The position numbers and the translations under genes were made by a program. Of a stretch of DNA of 64,000 nt, positions 17,083-26,071 are shown in pieces (positions within the stretch are counted from its first letter, which is position 1; each line of letters opens with the position of its first letter). Under the pieces are notes generated by a model. It saw nothing but the letters and a program-made list of their open reading frames with translations, had not been told where the DNA came from and made no database searches. Origin of the DNA: Neptunicoccus sediminis (GTDB taxonomy: Bacteria > Pseudomonadota > Alphaproteobacteria > Rhodobacterales > Rhodobacteraceae); NCBI RefSeq assembly GCF_001719615.1, contig NZ_MDVX01000001.1, forward strand, positions 434,001-498,000, read 5' to 3'.

Positions 17083-18483
17083 TCAGAAATGTCCCTCTTC
17101 GCGAAGCTGTTTTGTGACCTTTTCGATCGAGGTGCGCAAGGTCTTTACCAGAAAATCCACGTCCTTGCGTGTCAGGGTCAGGGGGGGCGACATTACGTTC
17201 AGATGACCGATCGGGCGCACCAGCAGGCCAAGGCTCTCGGCGGTGGTTGCAATGCGTTTGCCGATGTCCACTTCGTCAGGGAAGAGTTCTTTTGTGGCCT
17301 TGTTCTTCACATTCTCCACACACATCATCAGCTTGCGTCCGCGCACGTTTCCAACGATTTCAAGGTCGTTCAGCGTGTTGAGCTGTTCCTCGAAATATGT
17401 GCCCACATCGGCTGCATTTTGCAGCAGGTTTTCGCGTTCCATGATCTCGATGTTTTTCAGCGCGGCAGCACAACAAACCGGATGGCCGCTATAGGTATAA
17501 CCACTGGTGAACCAGCGGTTTTCGTCGCCCTTGGAGATCACATCATGGATACGATCCGAATAGATCATCGCGCCCATAGGCAGATAGCCCGAGGACAGCC
17601 CCTTGGCCGTAGTGATGATGTCCGGCACCACATCGAATTCATCCTCAATCGCAAAGAAATGCCCCAACCGTCCAAAAGCGGTCACGACCTCATCCGCGAG
17701 GAACAGGATGTCGTGCTTCTGACAAACCTCCCACATCCGTTTCAGATAGCCCTTGGGGGGCACAAGCACCCCACCCGACGCCTGAATCGGTTCGGCAAAG
17801 AAGGCGGCAACCTTATCCGCGCCGATCTCTGCGATTTTGGCTTCAAACTCAGCGATCAACTGGTCGGTAAATTCCTCTTCGGTGGGATTGCCCTCGGCAC
17901 GGTAGAAATGCGGTGCCGAGATATGGTGGATGCCGTCGCGCAGGTACTGGAACTCTGTCACTTTGTCGGCGGCCTTGTTGCCGATGGACATGGTGACAAA
18001 GGTGGACCCGTGATAGGCCTGATCCCGCGCGATGATATGGGTCTTTTCGGGCTTGCCACGACAGTAGTTGTAGAACCCCACCAGACGATAGGCCGAATCC
18101 ACCGCCGTAGAACCGCCGGTGGTAAAGTGCATCCGGTTCAGATCACCCGGAGTCAGACTGGCCAGCTTTTCCGCCAGCAGTGCACTCGGCCCGTTGGTCA
18201 TATCCACAAAGGTCGAGGAATAGGCCAGCTTTTCAACCTGCTCGGCAATGGTCTGTGCCATCTCCTTGCGGCCCAACCCGATATTGGTACACCACATGCC
18301 GCCCACAGCATCCAGATAGGATTTGCCGTTGGCATCTTTCAGATAACAGCCTTCGCCGCTCTCAACGACCATCGCGCCTTCCTTTTCGAAACTGTCGAAA
18401 TGGGTCCACGGGTGGAGCGTGTGGCGCTGATCCAATGCGCGCAAATGGGCTTCTGCATCGTTCTGGCCTTTATCGGTAAGCAT
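17083..18483 (-). CDS. Class III PLP-dependent aminotransferase (putrescine/omega-amine type)
   Basis: A 466-residue fold-type I aminotransferase. The PLP lysine is K294 in ITTAKGLSSGYLPMGA; the FFAEPIQASGG strand and LADEVVTAFGRLG motif (aspartate contacting the pyridine nitrogen) are intact, and SGYTYSGHPVC is typical of omega-amine:pyruvate and putrescine aminotransferases. It would move an amino group from a diamine or omega-amino acid to pyruvate or 2-oxoglutarate in the cytoplasm. Genes on either side encode a polyamine-type importer and CoA-dependent catabolic enzymes, which supports a role in catabolism of the imported amine. The exact substrate is not predictable. Confidence 0.85.
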   Translation of the reverse strand: MLTDKGQNDAEAHLRALDQRHTLHPWTHFDSFEKEGAMVVESGEGCYLKDANGKSYLDAVGGMWCTNIGLGRKEMAQTIAEQVEKLAYSSTFVDMTNGPSALLAEKLASLTPGDLNRMHFTTGGSTAVDSAYRLVGFYNYCRGKPEKTHIIARDQAYHGSTFVTMSIGNKAADKVTEFQYLRDGIHHISAPHFYRAEGNPTEEEFTDQLIAEFEAKIAEIGADKVAAFFAEPIQASGGVLVPPKGYLKRMWEVCQKHDILFLADEVVTAFGRLGHFFAIEDEFDVVPDIITTAKGLSSGYLPMGAMIYSDRIHDVISKGDENRWFTSGYTYSGHPVCCAAALKNIEIMERENLLQNAADVGTYFEEQLNTLNDLEIVGNVRGRKLMMCVENVKNKATKELFPDEVDIGKRIATTAESLGLLVRPIGHLNVMSPPLTLTRKDVDFLVKTLRTSIEKVTKQLREEGHF

Positions 18484-18552
18484 GGTGTTTCCTTTATTTC
18501 TGAAATGAATTCCGGGTGGTCTGTCCTGTGCTAGTGTGAAACGATAGCGGGG

Positions 18553-19335
18553 CTAACGGCCCTTCCAGACCGGATCACGCCCTTCGGCAAAGGCGCGGGC
18601 ACCTTCCAGCTGGTCTTCGGAGGAATAAAGCCGGTCCACGGATTCAAGCTGGCGCTGGGTGATCCGGTTCATGGCGTCCTGAAACTTGCTGTCCTCGGCA
18701 TCGCGCACGACTTCCTTGATCGCCGCGTAAACCAGTGGCGGTCCGGTTTCGAGCATCCGCGCCATGTCCCAAGCCTTGTCCAGCAGATCCGCGCCGGAAT
18801 GGATCTGGTTCACAAACCCCCAGCGGTGCGCTTCCTCGGCATCGAGCCAGCGCCCCGTCAGCAGCATTTCCATTGCGATGTGATAGGGGATGCGCTTGGG
18901 CAGCTTGATGCTCGCCGCATCGGCAACCGTGCCGGAACGGATTTCAGGCAGCGCGAAAGAGGCATGGTCCGCCGCCAGAATAATATCCGCCGACAGCGCC
19001 AGTTCCAGCCCGCCGCCACAGCATATGCCGTTCACAGCCGCGATCACAGGCTTGTTCAGCCCGCGCAATTCCTGCAAGCCGCCAAAACCGCCCACGCCGT
19101 AATCCCCGTCAACCGCGTCCCCGTCCGCGGCGGCTTTCAGGTCCCAGCCGGGGCAGAAGAATTTTTCGCCGCCGCCGGTGACAATGGCCACCCGCAGTTC
19201 CGGATCGTCGCGGAAATCTGCAAAGACCTCGCCCATGATGCGGCTGGTGGCCAGATCAATGGCATTGGCCTTGGGGCGGTCCAGTGTCACCTCCAGAATG
19301 CCGCCCTCGCGGCGGGTTTTTATCGGGTCTGTCAT
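18553..19335 (-). CDS. caiD: CaiD-like crotonobetainyl-CoA hydratase (enoyl-CoA hydratase family)
   Basis: A 260-residue crotonase-fold enzyme. Several stretches match what I recall of Escherichia coli CaiD: LDRPKANAID, MGEVF-x-x-FRDDP-x-LRVAI, GEKFF-x-x-GWDLKAAA, KPVIAAVNG, and the extreme C-terminus RDPVWKGR. CaiD interconverts L-carnitinyl-CoA and crotonobetainyl-CoA. The GGG-x-ELAL oxyanion-loop segment is present. Its start overlaps the stop of the acyl-CoA ligase gene by four bases, so the two are co-translated. Context (ligase, dehydrogenase, CdhR-like regulator) fits degradation of carnitine or gamma-butyrobetaine as CoA thioesters. It could hydrate a related enoyl-CoA instead. Confidence 0.75.
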   Translation of the reverse strand: MTDPIKTRREGGILEVTLDRPKANAIDLATSRIMGEVFADFRDDPELRVAIVTGGGEKFFCPGWDLKAAADGDAVDGDYGVGGFGGLQELRGLNKPVIAAVNGICCGGGLELALSADIILAADHASFALPEIRSGTVADAASIKLPKRIPYHIAMEMLLTGRWLDAEEAHRWGFVNQIHSGADLLDKAWDMARMLETGPPLVYAAIKEVVRDAEDSKFQDAMNRITQRQLESVDRLYSSEDQLEGARAFAEGRDPVWKGR

Positions 19336-21410
19336 GTCAGGGCCTTCTCGTTTGTGTGTGTCTGTGACGTGTTGGTCGCACGCGCACCGGCCTGCCGTCG
19401 CAGCAGGGCGTCTGCTGCAATGGCATCGGTGGGGGTGCAGATCAACGGATTGATTTCAACTTCTTCCAAGCCGTCCGCATTGGCAAGGACGTAGTTCTGA
19501 ACCGCTTCTATGGCGTCCAGAATAGCAGGCAAATGGGCAGCAGGGGCATTGCGGAACCCGTTCAGCAATTTGCTGATTTTAAGTGTGGCAAGCGCCGCTG
19601 CAATTTCTGCGCGGGTGGAGGGGACCAACAGGGACACGCTGTCTTCCAGCAGTTCGGTCAGCACCCCGCCAGCCCCCAAAGTCAGAACAAATCCGTGGGC
19701 CGGATCCTTGACCACACCGACCAGCAATTCCGCCACGGTGCCTGTAATCATCTCTTCAACCAGAAACTGCGCACAAGGCATCGCTGCGGCTGCGGCTTCC
19801 ACGGCCTCCGACTGTTGTAGGTTCAACGCCACTGCTCCGGCCTCTGATTTATGGGCGATGCCCACCCCTTTGAGCACGACAGGAAAACCGATTTCCCCTG
19901 CCATCTGCGCAGCCTGAACGGGGGAGGTGGCCTGCGCGGATTTGGGGATGCGCAATCCGTGGGCGTGAAGCGCGGTTTTGGCTGCGGCCTCGCTTGTCAC
20001 CTCGGCCGGACCGCTGGCAGGGGGCAACAGGACCGGCTGTTCCGACAAAGCGCCAAAGCCCGAGGCCGCTGCCACCGCTTCGATGGTTTCGCGCAGACCC
20101 AACATCGGGATAACGCCTTTGGCCACAAGCCGCGCGGCGATGGTTTCCGACAGGTTTTCCGGCAGGGTCGTCACCATAGCCACAACACCACCGCTGCGGG
20201 TTTTGGCCAGTCCGGCGGCATCTATGGCGCAATCCCAATCCGCATCGGAGCATTTGTCGGCGCGGGGAAAATCCACCACCAACAGGGTCAGCGCCAGATG
20301 GGGTTCCATCATCGCGGCCCATGCGCTGGCCATCGCCTCTGTGTTGCGCCAGATATAGGTGTGATAATCCAGCGGATTTGCCAAAGCCACCATCGGGCCC
20401 AGCGCGTCGCGCAGGTTGCGGCTCTGACTGTCTGTGAGGGGCGGAAAGCTGACCGGCGTGCCATGTGCGGTATCCGCTGCAAGGCTCGCCTCGCCGCCCG
20501 AACAACTGATCGAGGCGATCTCGCCAGAGGGCAGCGGGCCTGCAAAATGAAGCAGTTTCAGGGTTTCAAGAAAGGTCGGCAGGCTGTCCACCCGCGCAAT
20601 GTTAAGACGCCGCAACAGGGCCGTCGCCCCCGCGTCTCCCCCCGCGACAGATGCCGTGTGGGAAATGGTGGCGGCTTTCGCCTGATCCGACTTCCCCACT
20701 TTTAGCGCTACAATCGGTTTGCCCAGTTCTGCCGCCTTTCGCGACAAAGCTTCATAGGCGCGGATGTCGTTAAACCCTTCAATATGCAGCCCAAGGGCCG
20801 TAATGCGCGGATCTTCCAGAAAATGCGCACCGATTTCCGCCATGCCGGTCTGCGCCTGATTTCCCGCACAGACCACAGCCGCGATTGGCAGACCCCGTTG
20901 CTGCATGGTGATGTTTATGGCCATGTTGGAGGATTGCATGACAATGGCCACCCCGCTGTCCACCTGCGCCCCGCCATGCTGGTCAGGCCACAGGATCGCA
21001 GACTCAAGATAGTTGATCATCCCGTAACAGTTTGGCCCCAACACCGGCATCCGGCCCGCCGCCGCAACCAGTTGCGCCTGCAAATCAGAACCGGCTGCGT
21101 CTTCGTGATCGGCTTCGGAAAATCCCGAGGCAAAGCAGATGGCGCCACCGGCCCCCATAGCAGACAGTTCCGCTACAACGTCGAGCGTTGCATGCCGGTT
21201 CACCCCGATGAAACAGGCGTCCGGCGGCTCTGGCAGATCCTGAAGGCTGGTAAAAGCGGGCAGGTTTCCAAGGGGCTTGCCCTTGGGGTGCACCGGATGG
21301 ATCGCCCCGTCAAATCCCAAGCGTTGTGCCTGATCTGCCACCGCTTCGCACCAGGCGCCGCCACCGATGATGGCAATGGATTTCGGGGAAAAGAGTCTTT
21401 GCAGGGTCAT
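19332..21410 (-). CDS. Acyl-CoA ligase, ADP/NDP-forming type (CoA-binding plus ATP-grasp)
   Basis: A 692-residue protein: N-terminal Rossmann CoA-binding domain (SIAIIGGG near residues 11-18, VLGPNCYGMIN), two succinyl-CoA-ligase-like domains, and a C-terminal ATP-grasp_5 domain (FPVVLKGVGIAHKSEAGAVALNL). The phospho-histidine expected for this family is H251 in TISHTASVAGGD. Such enzymes join an acid to CoA with ATP giving ADP and phosphate. In the operon it can supply the CoA thioester used by the CaiD-like hydratase and the dehydrogenase, replacing the AMP-forming ligase or CoA-transferase of the enterobacterial carnitine system. That pathway role is inference. Upstream lies a 230-bp gap bordered by an inverted pair of short repeats. 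Confidence 0.8.
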   Translation of the reverse strand: MTLQRLFSPKSIAIIGGGAWCEAVADQAQRLGFDGAIHPVHPKGKPLGNLPAFTSLQDLPEPPDACFIGVNRHATLDVVAELSAMGAGGAICFASGFSEADHEDAAGSDLQAQLVAAAGRMPVLGPNCYGMINYLESAILWPDQHGGAQVDSGVAIVMQSSNMAINITMQQRGLPIAAVVCAGNQAQTGMAEIGAHFLEDPRITALGLHIEGFNDIRAYEALSRKAAELGKPIVALKVGKSDQAKAATISHTASVAGGDAGATALLRRLNIARVDSLPTFLETLKLLHFAGPLPSGEIASISCSGGEASLAADTAHGTPVSFPPLTDSQSRNLRDALGPMVALANPLDYHTYIWRNTEAMASAWAAMMEPHLALTLLVVDFPRADKCSDADWDCAIDAAGLAKTRSGGVVAMVTTLPENLSETIAARLVAKGVIPMLGLRETIEAVAAASGFGALSEQPVLLPPASGPAEVTSEAAAKTALHAHGLRIPKSAQATSPVQAAQMAGEIGFPVVLKGVGIAHKSEAGAVALNLQQSEAVEAAAAAMPCAQFLVEEMITGTVAELLVGVVKDPAHGFVLTLGAGGVLTELLEDSVSLLVPSTRAEIAAALATLKISKLLNGFRNAPAAHLPAILDAIEAVQNYVLANADGLEEVEINPLICTPTDAIAADALLRRQAGARATNTSQTHTNEKALT

Positions 21411-21436
21411 GGCTTCAGCAGTCTCGGGAAAAAGGG

Positions 21437-21475
21437 TTCCAGCCTCCGGCGGGGATATTTTCTGCCAGAAGAAGC
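21437..21475 (+). repeat. Short interspersed repeat, copy 1
   Basis: Contains AGCCTCCGGCGGGGATATTT followed by a CAGAAGAAG tail. It lies upstream of the acyl-CoA ligase gene and forms an inverted pair with copy 2 in the same gap. Confidence 0.6.
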
Positions 21476-21603
21476 AAGGATTTGTTAACGGGAATCAGTT
21501 TTAACAGTTGTGCGGTACAGGCTGGGAAGCCGATGACCGCGCCAGGAGAAGGCCCTCTGCCGCTGTTTACGGCGCAGAGGGCTGTTTCCACCCCGCCGCG
21601 CCT

Positions 21604-21637
21604 TTCTTCTGGCTTTAAATATCCCCGCGAGGAGCGC
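21604..21637 (-). repeat. Short interspersed repeat, copy 2
   Basis: On the minus strand it reads GCGGGGATATTT then GCCAGAAGAA, matching copy 1 with small changes. It lies directly after the acyl-CoA dehydrogenase stop codon. Confidence 0.6.
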
Positions 21638-21642
21638 ATGAC

Positions 21643-22803
21643 CTACGCGCCCAATGCGCGCAAAAGCTCGCGGCTGATGATGTGACGCTGGATTTCGGAT
21701 GTACCGTCCCAGATCCGTTCTACGCGGGCATCACGCCAGAAGCGTTCCAGCGGATAGTCGTCCATCAAGCCCATGCCGCCGTGGATCTGGATCGCCGCAT
21801 CCGTGACGCGGGACAGCATTTCAGAGGCGTAGAGCTTTGCGCTGGCAATCTCTCGGTTCGCGGGCAGGCCCTTGTCCAGCCGGTCCGCCGCGGCGAGGGT
21901 CAACAGGTCTGCTGCGTCGATTTCGGTAATCATGTCAGCGATCTGAAAGCTGACGCCCTGAAACTTGCCGATGGGCTGGCCAAACTGTTCCCGCTCGGCG
22001 GCGTAGGACAGTGCGTAGTCAAAGACGCGGCGCGCGCGGCCCACGGACATGGTCGCGACAGTAATCCGCGTGGCGTAGAGCCATTCGTTCATCACCGCAA
22101 AGCCGCCGTCTACCTCTCCCAGCACCTGCGCGTCGGGCAGGCGGCAGTCGTCGAATTCAAGGATCATATTCTTGTAGCCGCGATGGGACACGGATTTATA
22201 ACCGTCGCGGATGGTAAAGCCCGGTGTGCCACGATCCACCAGAAACGTGGTGATCCGTTTCTTCGGGCCTTTGGGCGTGTCGTCTTCGCCCGTGGCGATA
22301 AAGACGATGATGAAATCTGCGTGATCCGCACCGGAGATAAAGTGTTTGGTGCCGTTTACTACCCAGTCGCCACCATCGCGCACGGCCGAGCATTTCATTC
22401 CGCGTACATCCGAACCGGCGCCCGGTTCCGTCATCGCCAGCGCGTCCATCCGTTCCCCGCGCATGGCGGGCATCAGATAGCGTTCGCGCTGTTCGGCGTT
22501 ACAGGCCATCAGGATATTTTGCGGACGGCCAAAGAAATGGTTCAGCGCCATAGAACCACGCCCCAGTTCCCGTTCCACCAGCGCAAATTCCCGGTGGTTC
22601 AGTCCGGCACCGCCTACTTCTTCGGGAAAGTTGCAGCCGTAAAACCCCAGTTCCAGCGTCTTGCGCTTGATCTCATCGGCAATTTCCGTGGGCACTTCGC
22701 CTGTGCGCTCGACCAGTTCCTCATGGGGGTAGATCTCTTTCTCAACAAAAGATCGCACGGTGGAAGCGATCATTTCCTGTTCTTCGGTCAGGCCGTATTG
22801 CAT
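21643..22803 (-). CDS. Acyl-CoA dehydrogenase (CaiA-like context)
   Basis: A 386-residue flavoprotein. The ATG at 22803 follows AAAGGA at good spacing; longer frames upstream run into the divergent regulator's promoter. Helical N-terminus, the FAD/substrate motif ALAMTEPGAGSDVRGM, and the C-terminal RQ/QIHGGMGLMDDYPLERFWRDAR region are typical. The position of the catalytic base in the medium/short-chain type (Y-E-G-T) reads W-D366-G-T here, so aspartate takes the place of the usual glutamate. The enzyme probably oxidises or reduces a CoA thioester of a betaine-type acid together with the ligase and CaiD-like hydratase. It is the first gene of the minus-strand run and faces the AraC-type regulator across 74 bp. 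Confidence 0.85.
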   Translation of the reverse strand: MQYGLTEEQEMIASTVRSFVEKEIYPHEELVERTGEVPTEIADEIKRKTLELGFYGCNFPEEVGGAGLNHREFALVERELGRGSMALNHFFGRPQNILMACNAEQRERYLMPAMRGERMDALAMTEPGAGSDVRGMKCSAVRDGGDWVVNGTKHFISGADHADFIIVFIATGEDDTPKGPKKRITTFLVDRGTPGFTIRDGYKSVSHRGYKNMILEFDDCRLPDAQVLGEVDGGFAVMNEWLYATRITVATMSVGRARRVFDYALSYAAEREQFGQPIGKFQGVSFQIADMITEIDAADLLTLAAADRLDKGLPANREIASAKLYASEMLSRVTDAAIQIHGGMGLMDDYPLERFWRDARVERIWDGTSEIQRHIISRELLRALGA

Positions 22804-22877
22804 GTCGGAATCCTTTTGATGTTCCCCCGAGCCTATGGCTCTTGCCAAAGCAGACCTTGCACAAGTATGCCTTGATC

Positions 22878-23834
22878 ATGCCGGATTGGAAAAAATCATC
22901 CTCTGGCGGGCTGCGGGTCGGGGTGCTTTTATTTGATCACTTCTCGAACCATTGTCTCGCCAATGCCATCGAACCGCTGCGCGCGACCAATGATCTTGCG
23001 GGTGCGTCCCTGTTTGAGTGGCGGTTCCTGTCGCTCGACGGGGCGCCAGTGACCAGCTCCAGCGGGCTGCAAATCACACCGCGCGGACGTTTGGAGGGCA
23101 ATGACGGGGATATGCTGTTCGTGATGCCAAGCTATGCCCATCACAGCCACACCGGAGCCGCCACGCGGGCGGGGTTGCGGGCGGCGGCAGGGCGATTCGA
23201 CACGATCGCGGGTTTTGACACGGGCGCGTGGCTCATGGCGGTGGCGGGGCTGTTGCAGGGGCGGCGGGCAACGATCCACTGGGAAGAACTGGATGCGTTT
23301 GCCGAAACCTTCTCCGATACAGAGGTGCTGCGGGAACGTTACGTGATAGACGGCAACCGGATCACCTGCACGGGGGCGATTGCGGCTTTTGATCTGGCGA
23401 TGCATCTGATCGCCTCTCAACACGGAGAGGCATTGCGTCAGGATGTGGCGACTTTGTTTATGTCGGATGCCCGCGCCGAGAGCGGTTTTGGACGGGCGCG
23501 GGATCGTCTGGTGGGACGGGCGCTTGATTTGATGCAGGCCCATGTGGAACACCCGCTGTCTGTCAAGGATCTGGCGCGGCGGCTGGCTGTGTCGCAAAAA
23601 ACGCTGGAGGCGCGGATGAAGGCTGCGCTTGGCGCAACGCCGCGACAGGTTTACCGGCGTCAGCGTATGGTGGTTGCCCGCAATCTGGTGCAGGACACGG
23701 AACTGGGCATCGCAGAGATTGCCGTGCGCTGCGGTTATCGTGATGCAACCGCCATGACACGGGCGTTCCGCATCGAGTTTTCCACCTCCCCGCGGGCTTT
23801 GCGCGGGGGGGCGGGGCGGGGCGCACCGGACTAG
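22878..23834 (+). CDS. GlxA-family transcriptional regulator (DJ-1/PfpI-like plus AraC HTH), CdhR-like
   Basis: A 318-residue regulator. Residues 15-180 form a DJ-1/PfpI-like (class I amidotransferase-like) domain starting GLRVGVLLFDHFSNHCLANAIEPL; residues 215-312 hold two helix-turn-helix units of the AraC family (VKDLARRLAVSQKTLEARMK and IAEIAVRCGYRDATAMTRAFR). This layout is shared by CdhR, ArgR and GbdR, which sense carnitine, arginine or betaine. It is transcribed divergently from the acyl-CoA dehydrogenase operon, so it probably activates that operon. The start is the ATG at 22878; an upstream TTG at 22842 is less likely. The 3' end overlaps the convergent aldolase gene by four bases. 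Confidence 0.85.
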   Translation: MPDWKKSSSGGLRVGVLLFDHFSNHCLANAIEPLRATNDLAGASLFEWRFLSLDGAPVTSSSGLQITPRGRLEGNDGDMLFVMPSYAHHSHTGAATRAGLRAAAGRFDTIAGFDTGAWLMAVAGLLQGRRATIHWEELDAFAETFSDTEVLRERYVIDGNRITCTGAIAAFDLAMHLIASQHGEALRQDVATLFMSDARAESGFGRARDRLVGRALDLMQAHVEHPLSVKDLARRLAVSQKTLEARMKAALGATPRQVYRRQRMVVARNLVQDTELGIAEIAVRCGYRDATAMTRAFRIEFSTSPRALRGGAGRGAPD

Positions 23835-24592
23835 CTTGCGTAGGAAGAGCCTTCTTCGTCGAGGATCAGTTTCAACTCTGCCAGATGGCGGTCTGCCTGT
23901 TCGGGATAGTCCTCCAGTTCCCGCGCGGTTTTTTCTGCGATTTCGTCGGAAAGCACCCGCAGTTCCCGTCCGGTTTGCAACGCGCGAATATAGGTTTCCG
24001 CAGAGCGTTCGAAATAATACAGCCGGTTGAACGTGTCCGCGACCGTGTCGCCGATAATCATTACGCCGTGATTGCCCATGATCATCACCTTGACCTTTGG
24101 ATCGCTGAACAGTTGGGCACAGCGTTCGCCTTCCTCTTCAAAGGCCAACCCGCCGTAATTGTCGTCAATCACATAGCGGTTGAAGAATGTGGCGGTGTTC
24201 TGGTCGATGGGCAACAGGCGGCTGTCTTTCAGACTGGCGAGCACTGTTGCATGGACCGAATGGACGTGCATGGCGCAGCGGGCGTGGGGGCAGTGGCGGT
24301 GCAGCGCACCATGCAGGCCCCAAGCCGTCGGGTCCGGTGCGCCGGGGCGGGACAAGACATCGGGGTCGTTAGCATCGAGCAGCAGAAGGTCGCTCGCCTT
24401 GATCCGCGCGAAATGCATCTGGTTGGGGTTCATCAGGAACTGTGTCCCGTCGTCATTCACAGCATAGGAAAAATGGTTGGCCACGGCCTCGTGAAAGTTC
24501 AGCCGCTCGGTCCAGCGGAAAGCAGCGGCCAGATCTACGCGGGCGTCCCAGTGGTCCATATTTGCGGGGGCGATCTTCTGTTGGGCGGTCAT
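23831..24592 (-). CDS. Class II aldolase/adducin family protein
   Basis: A 253-residue cytoplasmic protein with the class II aldolase/adducin fold. The zinc-binding H-V-H pair appears in CAMHVHSVHATV, and a further ligand is expected in MGNHGVMIIG; an N-terminal NHFSYAVND segment matches the family. Members cleave or epimerise phosphosugars, and several relatives have unknown reactions. It converges with the regulator gene (four-base overlap) and lies downstream of amtB behind a terminator, so it is probably its own unit. A link to betaine catabolism is suggested only by proximity. Confidence 0.8.
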   Translation of the reverse strand: MTAQQKIAPANMDHWDARVDLAAAFRWTERLNFHEAVANHFSYAVNDDGTQFLMNPNQMHFARIKASDLLLLDANDPDVLSRPGAPDPTAWGLHGALHRHCPHARCAMHVHSVHATVLASLKDSRLLPIDQNTATFFNRYVIDDNYGGLAFEEEGERCAQLFSDPKVKVMIMGNHGVMIIGDTVADTFNRLYYFERSAETYIRALQTGRELRVLSDEIAEKTARELEDYPEQADRHLAELKLILDEEGSSYAS

Positions 24593-24661
24593 TTCTGATC
24601 CTTTCGTCGGTTTTTCCAGCAGGGTGGCGGGAAAAGCCGCGTCTGACCAGCCCCGAAAACG

Positions 24662-24686
24662 AAAAAGCCGGACCCGAAGGCCCGGC
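24662..24686 (-). terminator. Intrinsic terminator after amtB
   Basis: On the minus strand GCCGGGCC, loop TTCG, GGTCCGGC, then five T. It lies 27 bp beyond the amtB stop codon. Confidence 0.9.
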
Positions 24687-24712
24687 GTTTCTATTTGCGT
24701 TGTGGCGCGGCG

Positions 24713-26038
24713 TCAGTTCTGTGTGAACTCAGGGTAGGCTTCCATGCCCAGCTCGCTCATGTCGAGTCCGGTCACTTCGGCTTCCTGCGAGACCCGGATG
24801 CCCATGACCGCCTTCAGGATGAACCAGACCACAGCGGAGGTGACGATCACGAAGATAGCAACTGTGATGATCCCGTAAAGCTGTGCGCCAAGTGAGGCCT
24901 CGTTGTTGGTGAACACCACCGCAATCGTGCCCCAGATACCAGCGACGAGGTGTACCGGAATGGCGCCAACCACATCGTCGATGCGGAATTTGTCGAGCAG
25001 GGGAACCACGATGACCACGATCACGCCCCCCATTGCACCGATCAGCGTTGCAGCACCGATAGAGGGGGTCAGCGGCTCGGCTGTGATGGATACCAGACCG
25101 GCCAGAGCACCGTTCAGGATCATGGTGAGGTCAGGTTTTTTATATAAAATCTGCGTCAGGATCAAAGCCGTAACCACACCACCGGCTGCGGCTGCGTTCG
25201 TGTTTACAAAGATACGGGACACATCGGCCACGTCTCCGACCGTACCCATCGCCAGCTGCGAACCGCCGTTGAAACCGAACCAGCCAAGCCAGAGGATAAA
25301 TGTGCCAAGTGTGGCCAGCGTCAGGTTGGAGCCCAGCATCGGGGACACACGACCATTACGGTATTTGCCGATGCGCGGGCCAAGGATGATGGCGCCGGTC
25401 AAAGCCGCCCAGCCGCCGACCGAATGCACTACGGTTGAGCCGGCGAAATCAAGGAAACCCGCCTGATCCAGAAAGCCTGCGCCCCATTTCCACGATGCCT
25501 GAACCGGATAGATTACGGCGGTCAGGATGACAACGAAGATCAGGAACGGCCACAGCTTGACCCGCTCGGCCAATGCGCCCGAAACGATAGAGGCGGTTGC
25601 CGCACAGAACATCAATTGAAAGAAAAAGTCCGAACCGACAGAGGCATAGGATAGGTCGGCATCCGCGGCTGCCAGCCCGACGGCGTCTAAGGCTGTGGGG
25701 CTGATGGCCCCGATCACATTCGGCACAATCCAGGCGTCGCCCGGATACATCAGGTTAAAGCCGATCAGGTAGTAAAAGATACAGGCCAGACCGAAGAGGC
25801 CCATATTCTTGGTTAACTGCATGGTCACGTTCTTGGACCGCACAAGCCCGGCCTCCAGCATGGCAAAACCGGCGGCCATAAAGAACACCAGAAAGCCGCC
25901 GATCAGGAACAGAAGCGTAGTCAGGATGAAGCCGACCTCTGCGGGAACGGCGGCGGGGGTGCTGTCCTGCGCCAGAGCGGCCACCGGCAGGGTGGTCGCC
26001 GCCAGTGCCAGCAGCGGGGTTTTCAGGGGGTATGTCAT
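24713..26038 (-). CDS. amtB: Ammonium transporter AmtB
   Basis: A 441-residue protein with a cleavable N-terminal signal (MTYPLKTPLLALAATTLPVAALA) and about eleven membrane spans. The pore histidines lie in STVVHSVGGW and IPVHLVAGIWG, and the phenylalanine-gate and WKWGAGFL regions are conserved. It conducts ammonium across the inner membrane. It lies 33 bp downstream of glnK, the standard pairing in which GlnK plugs AmtB under nitrogen excess. A good terminator follows. Confidence 0.95.
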   Translation of the reverse strand: MTYPLKTPLLALAATTLPVAALAQDSTPAAVPAEVGFILTTLLFLIGGFLVFFMAAGFAMLEAGLVRSKNVTMQLTKNMGLFGLACIFYYLIGFNLMYPGDAWIVPNVIGAISPTALDAVGLAAADADLSYASVGSDFFFQLMFCAATASIVSGALAERVKLWPFLIFVVILTAVIYPVQASWKWGAGFLDQAGFLDFAGSTVVHSVGGWAALTGAIILGPRIGKYRNGRVSPMLGSNLTLATLGTFILWLGWFGFNGGSQLAMGTVGDVADVSRIFVNTNAAAAGGVVTALILTQILYKKPDLTMILNGALAGLVSITAEPLTPSIGAATLIGAMGGVIVVIVVPLLDKFRIDDVVGAIPVHLVAGIWGTIAVVFTNNEASLGAQLYGIITVAIFVIVTSAVVWFILKAVMGIRVSQEAEVTGLDMSELGMEAYPEFTQN

Positions 26039-26071
26039 GATTTTTCCTCGTTCTTCCTAATCATGCGGCGC

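Noticed and set aside
17032-18534. 500-codon open frame on the plus strand
   Set aside because: Antisense to the aminotransferase, whose catalytic lysine and motifs are intact.
21415-21639. 74-codon minus-strand frame between the ligase and dehydrogenase genes
   Set aside because: It spans the inverted pair of interspersed repeats and has no family signal.
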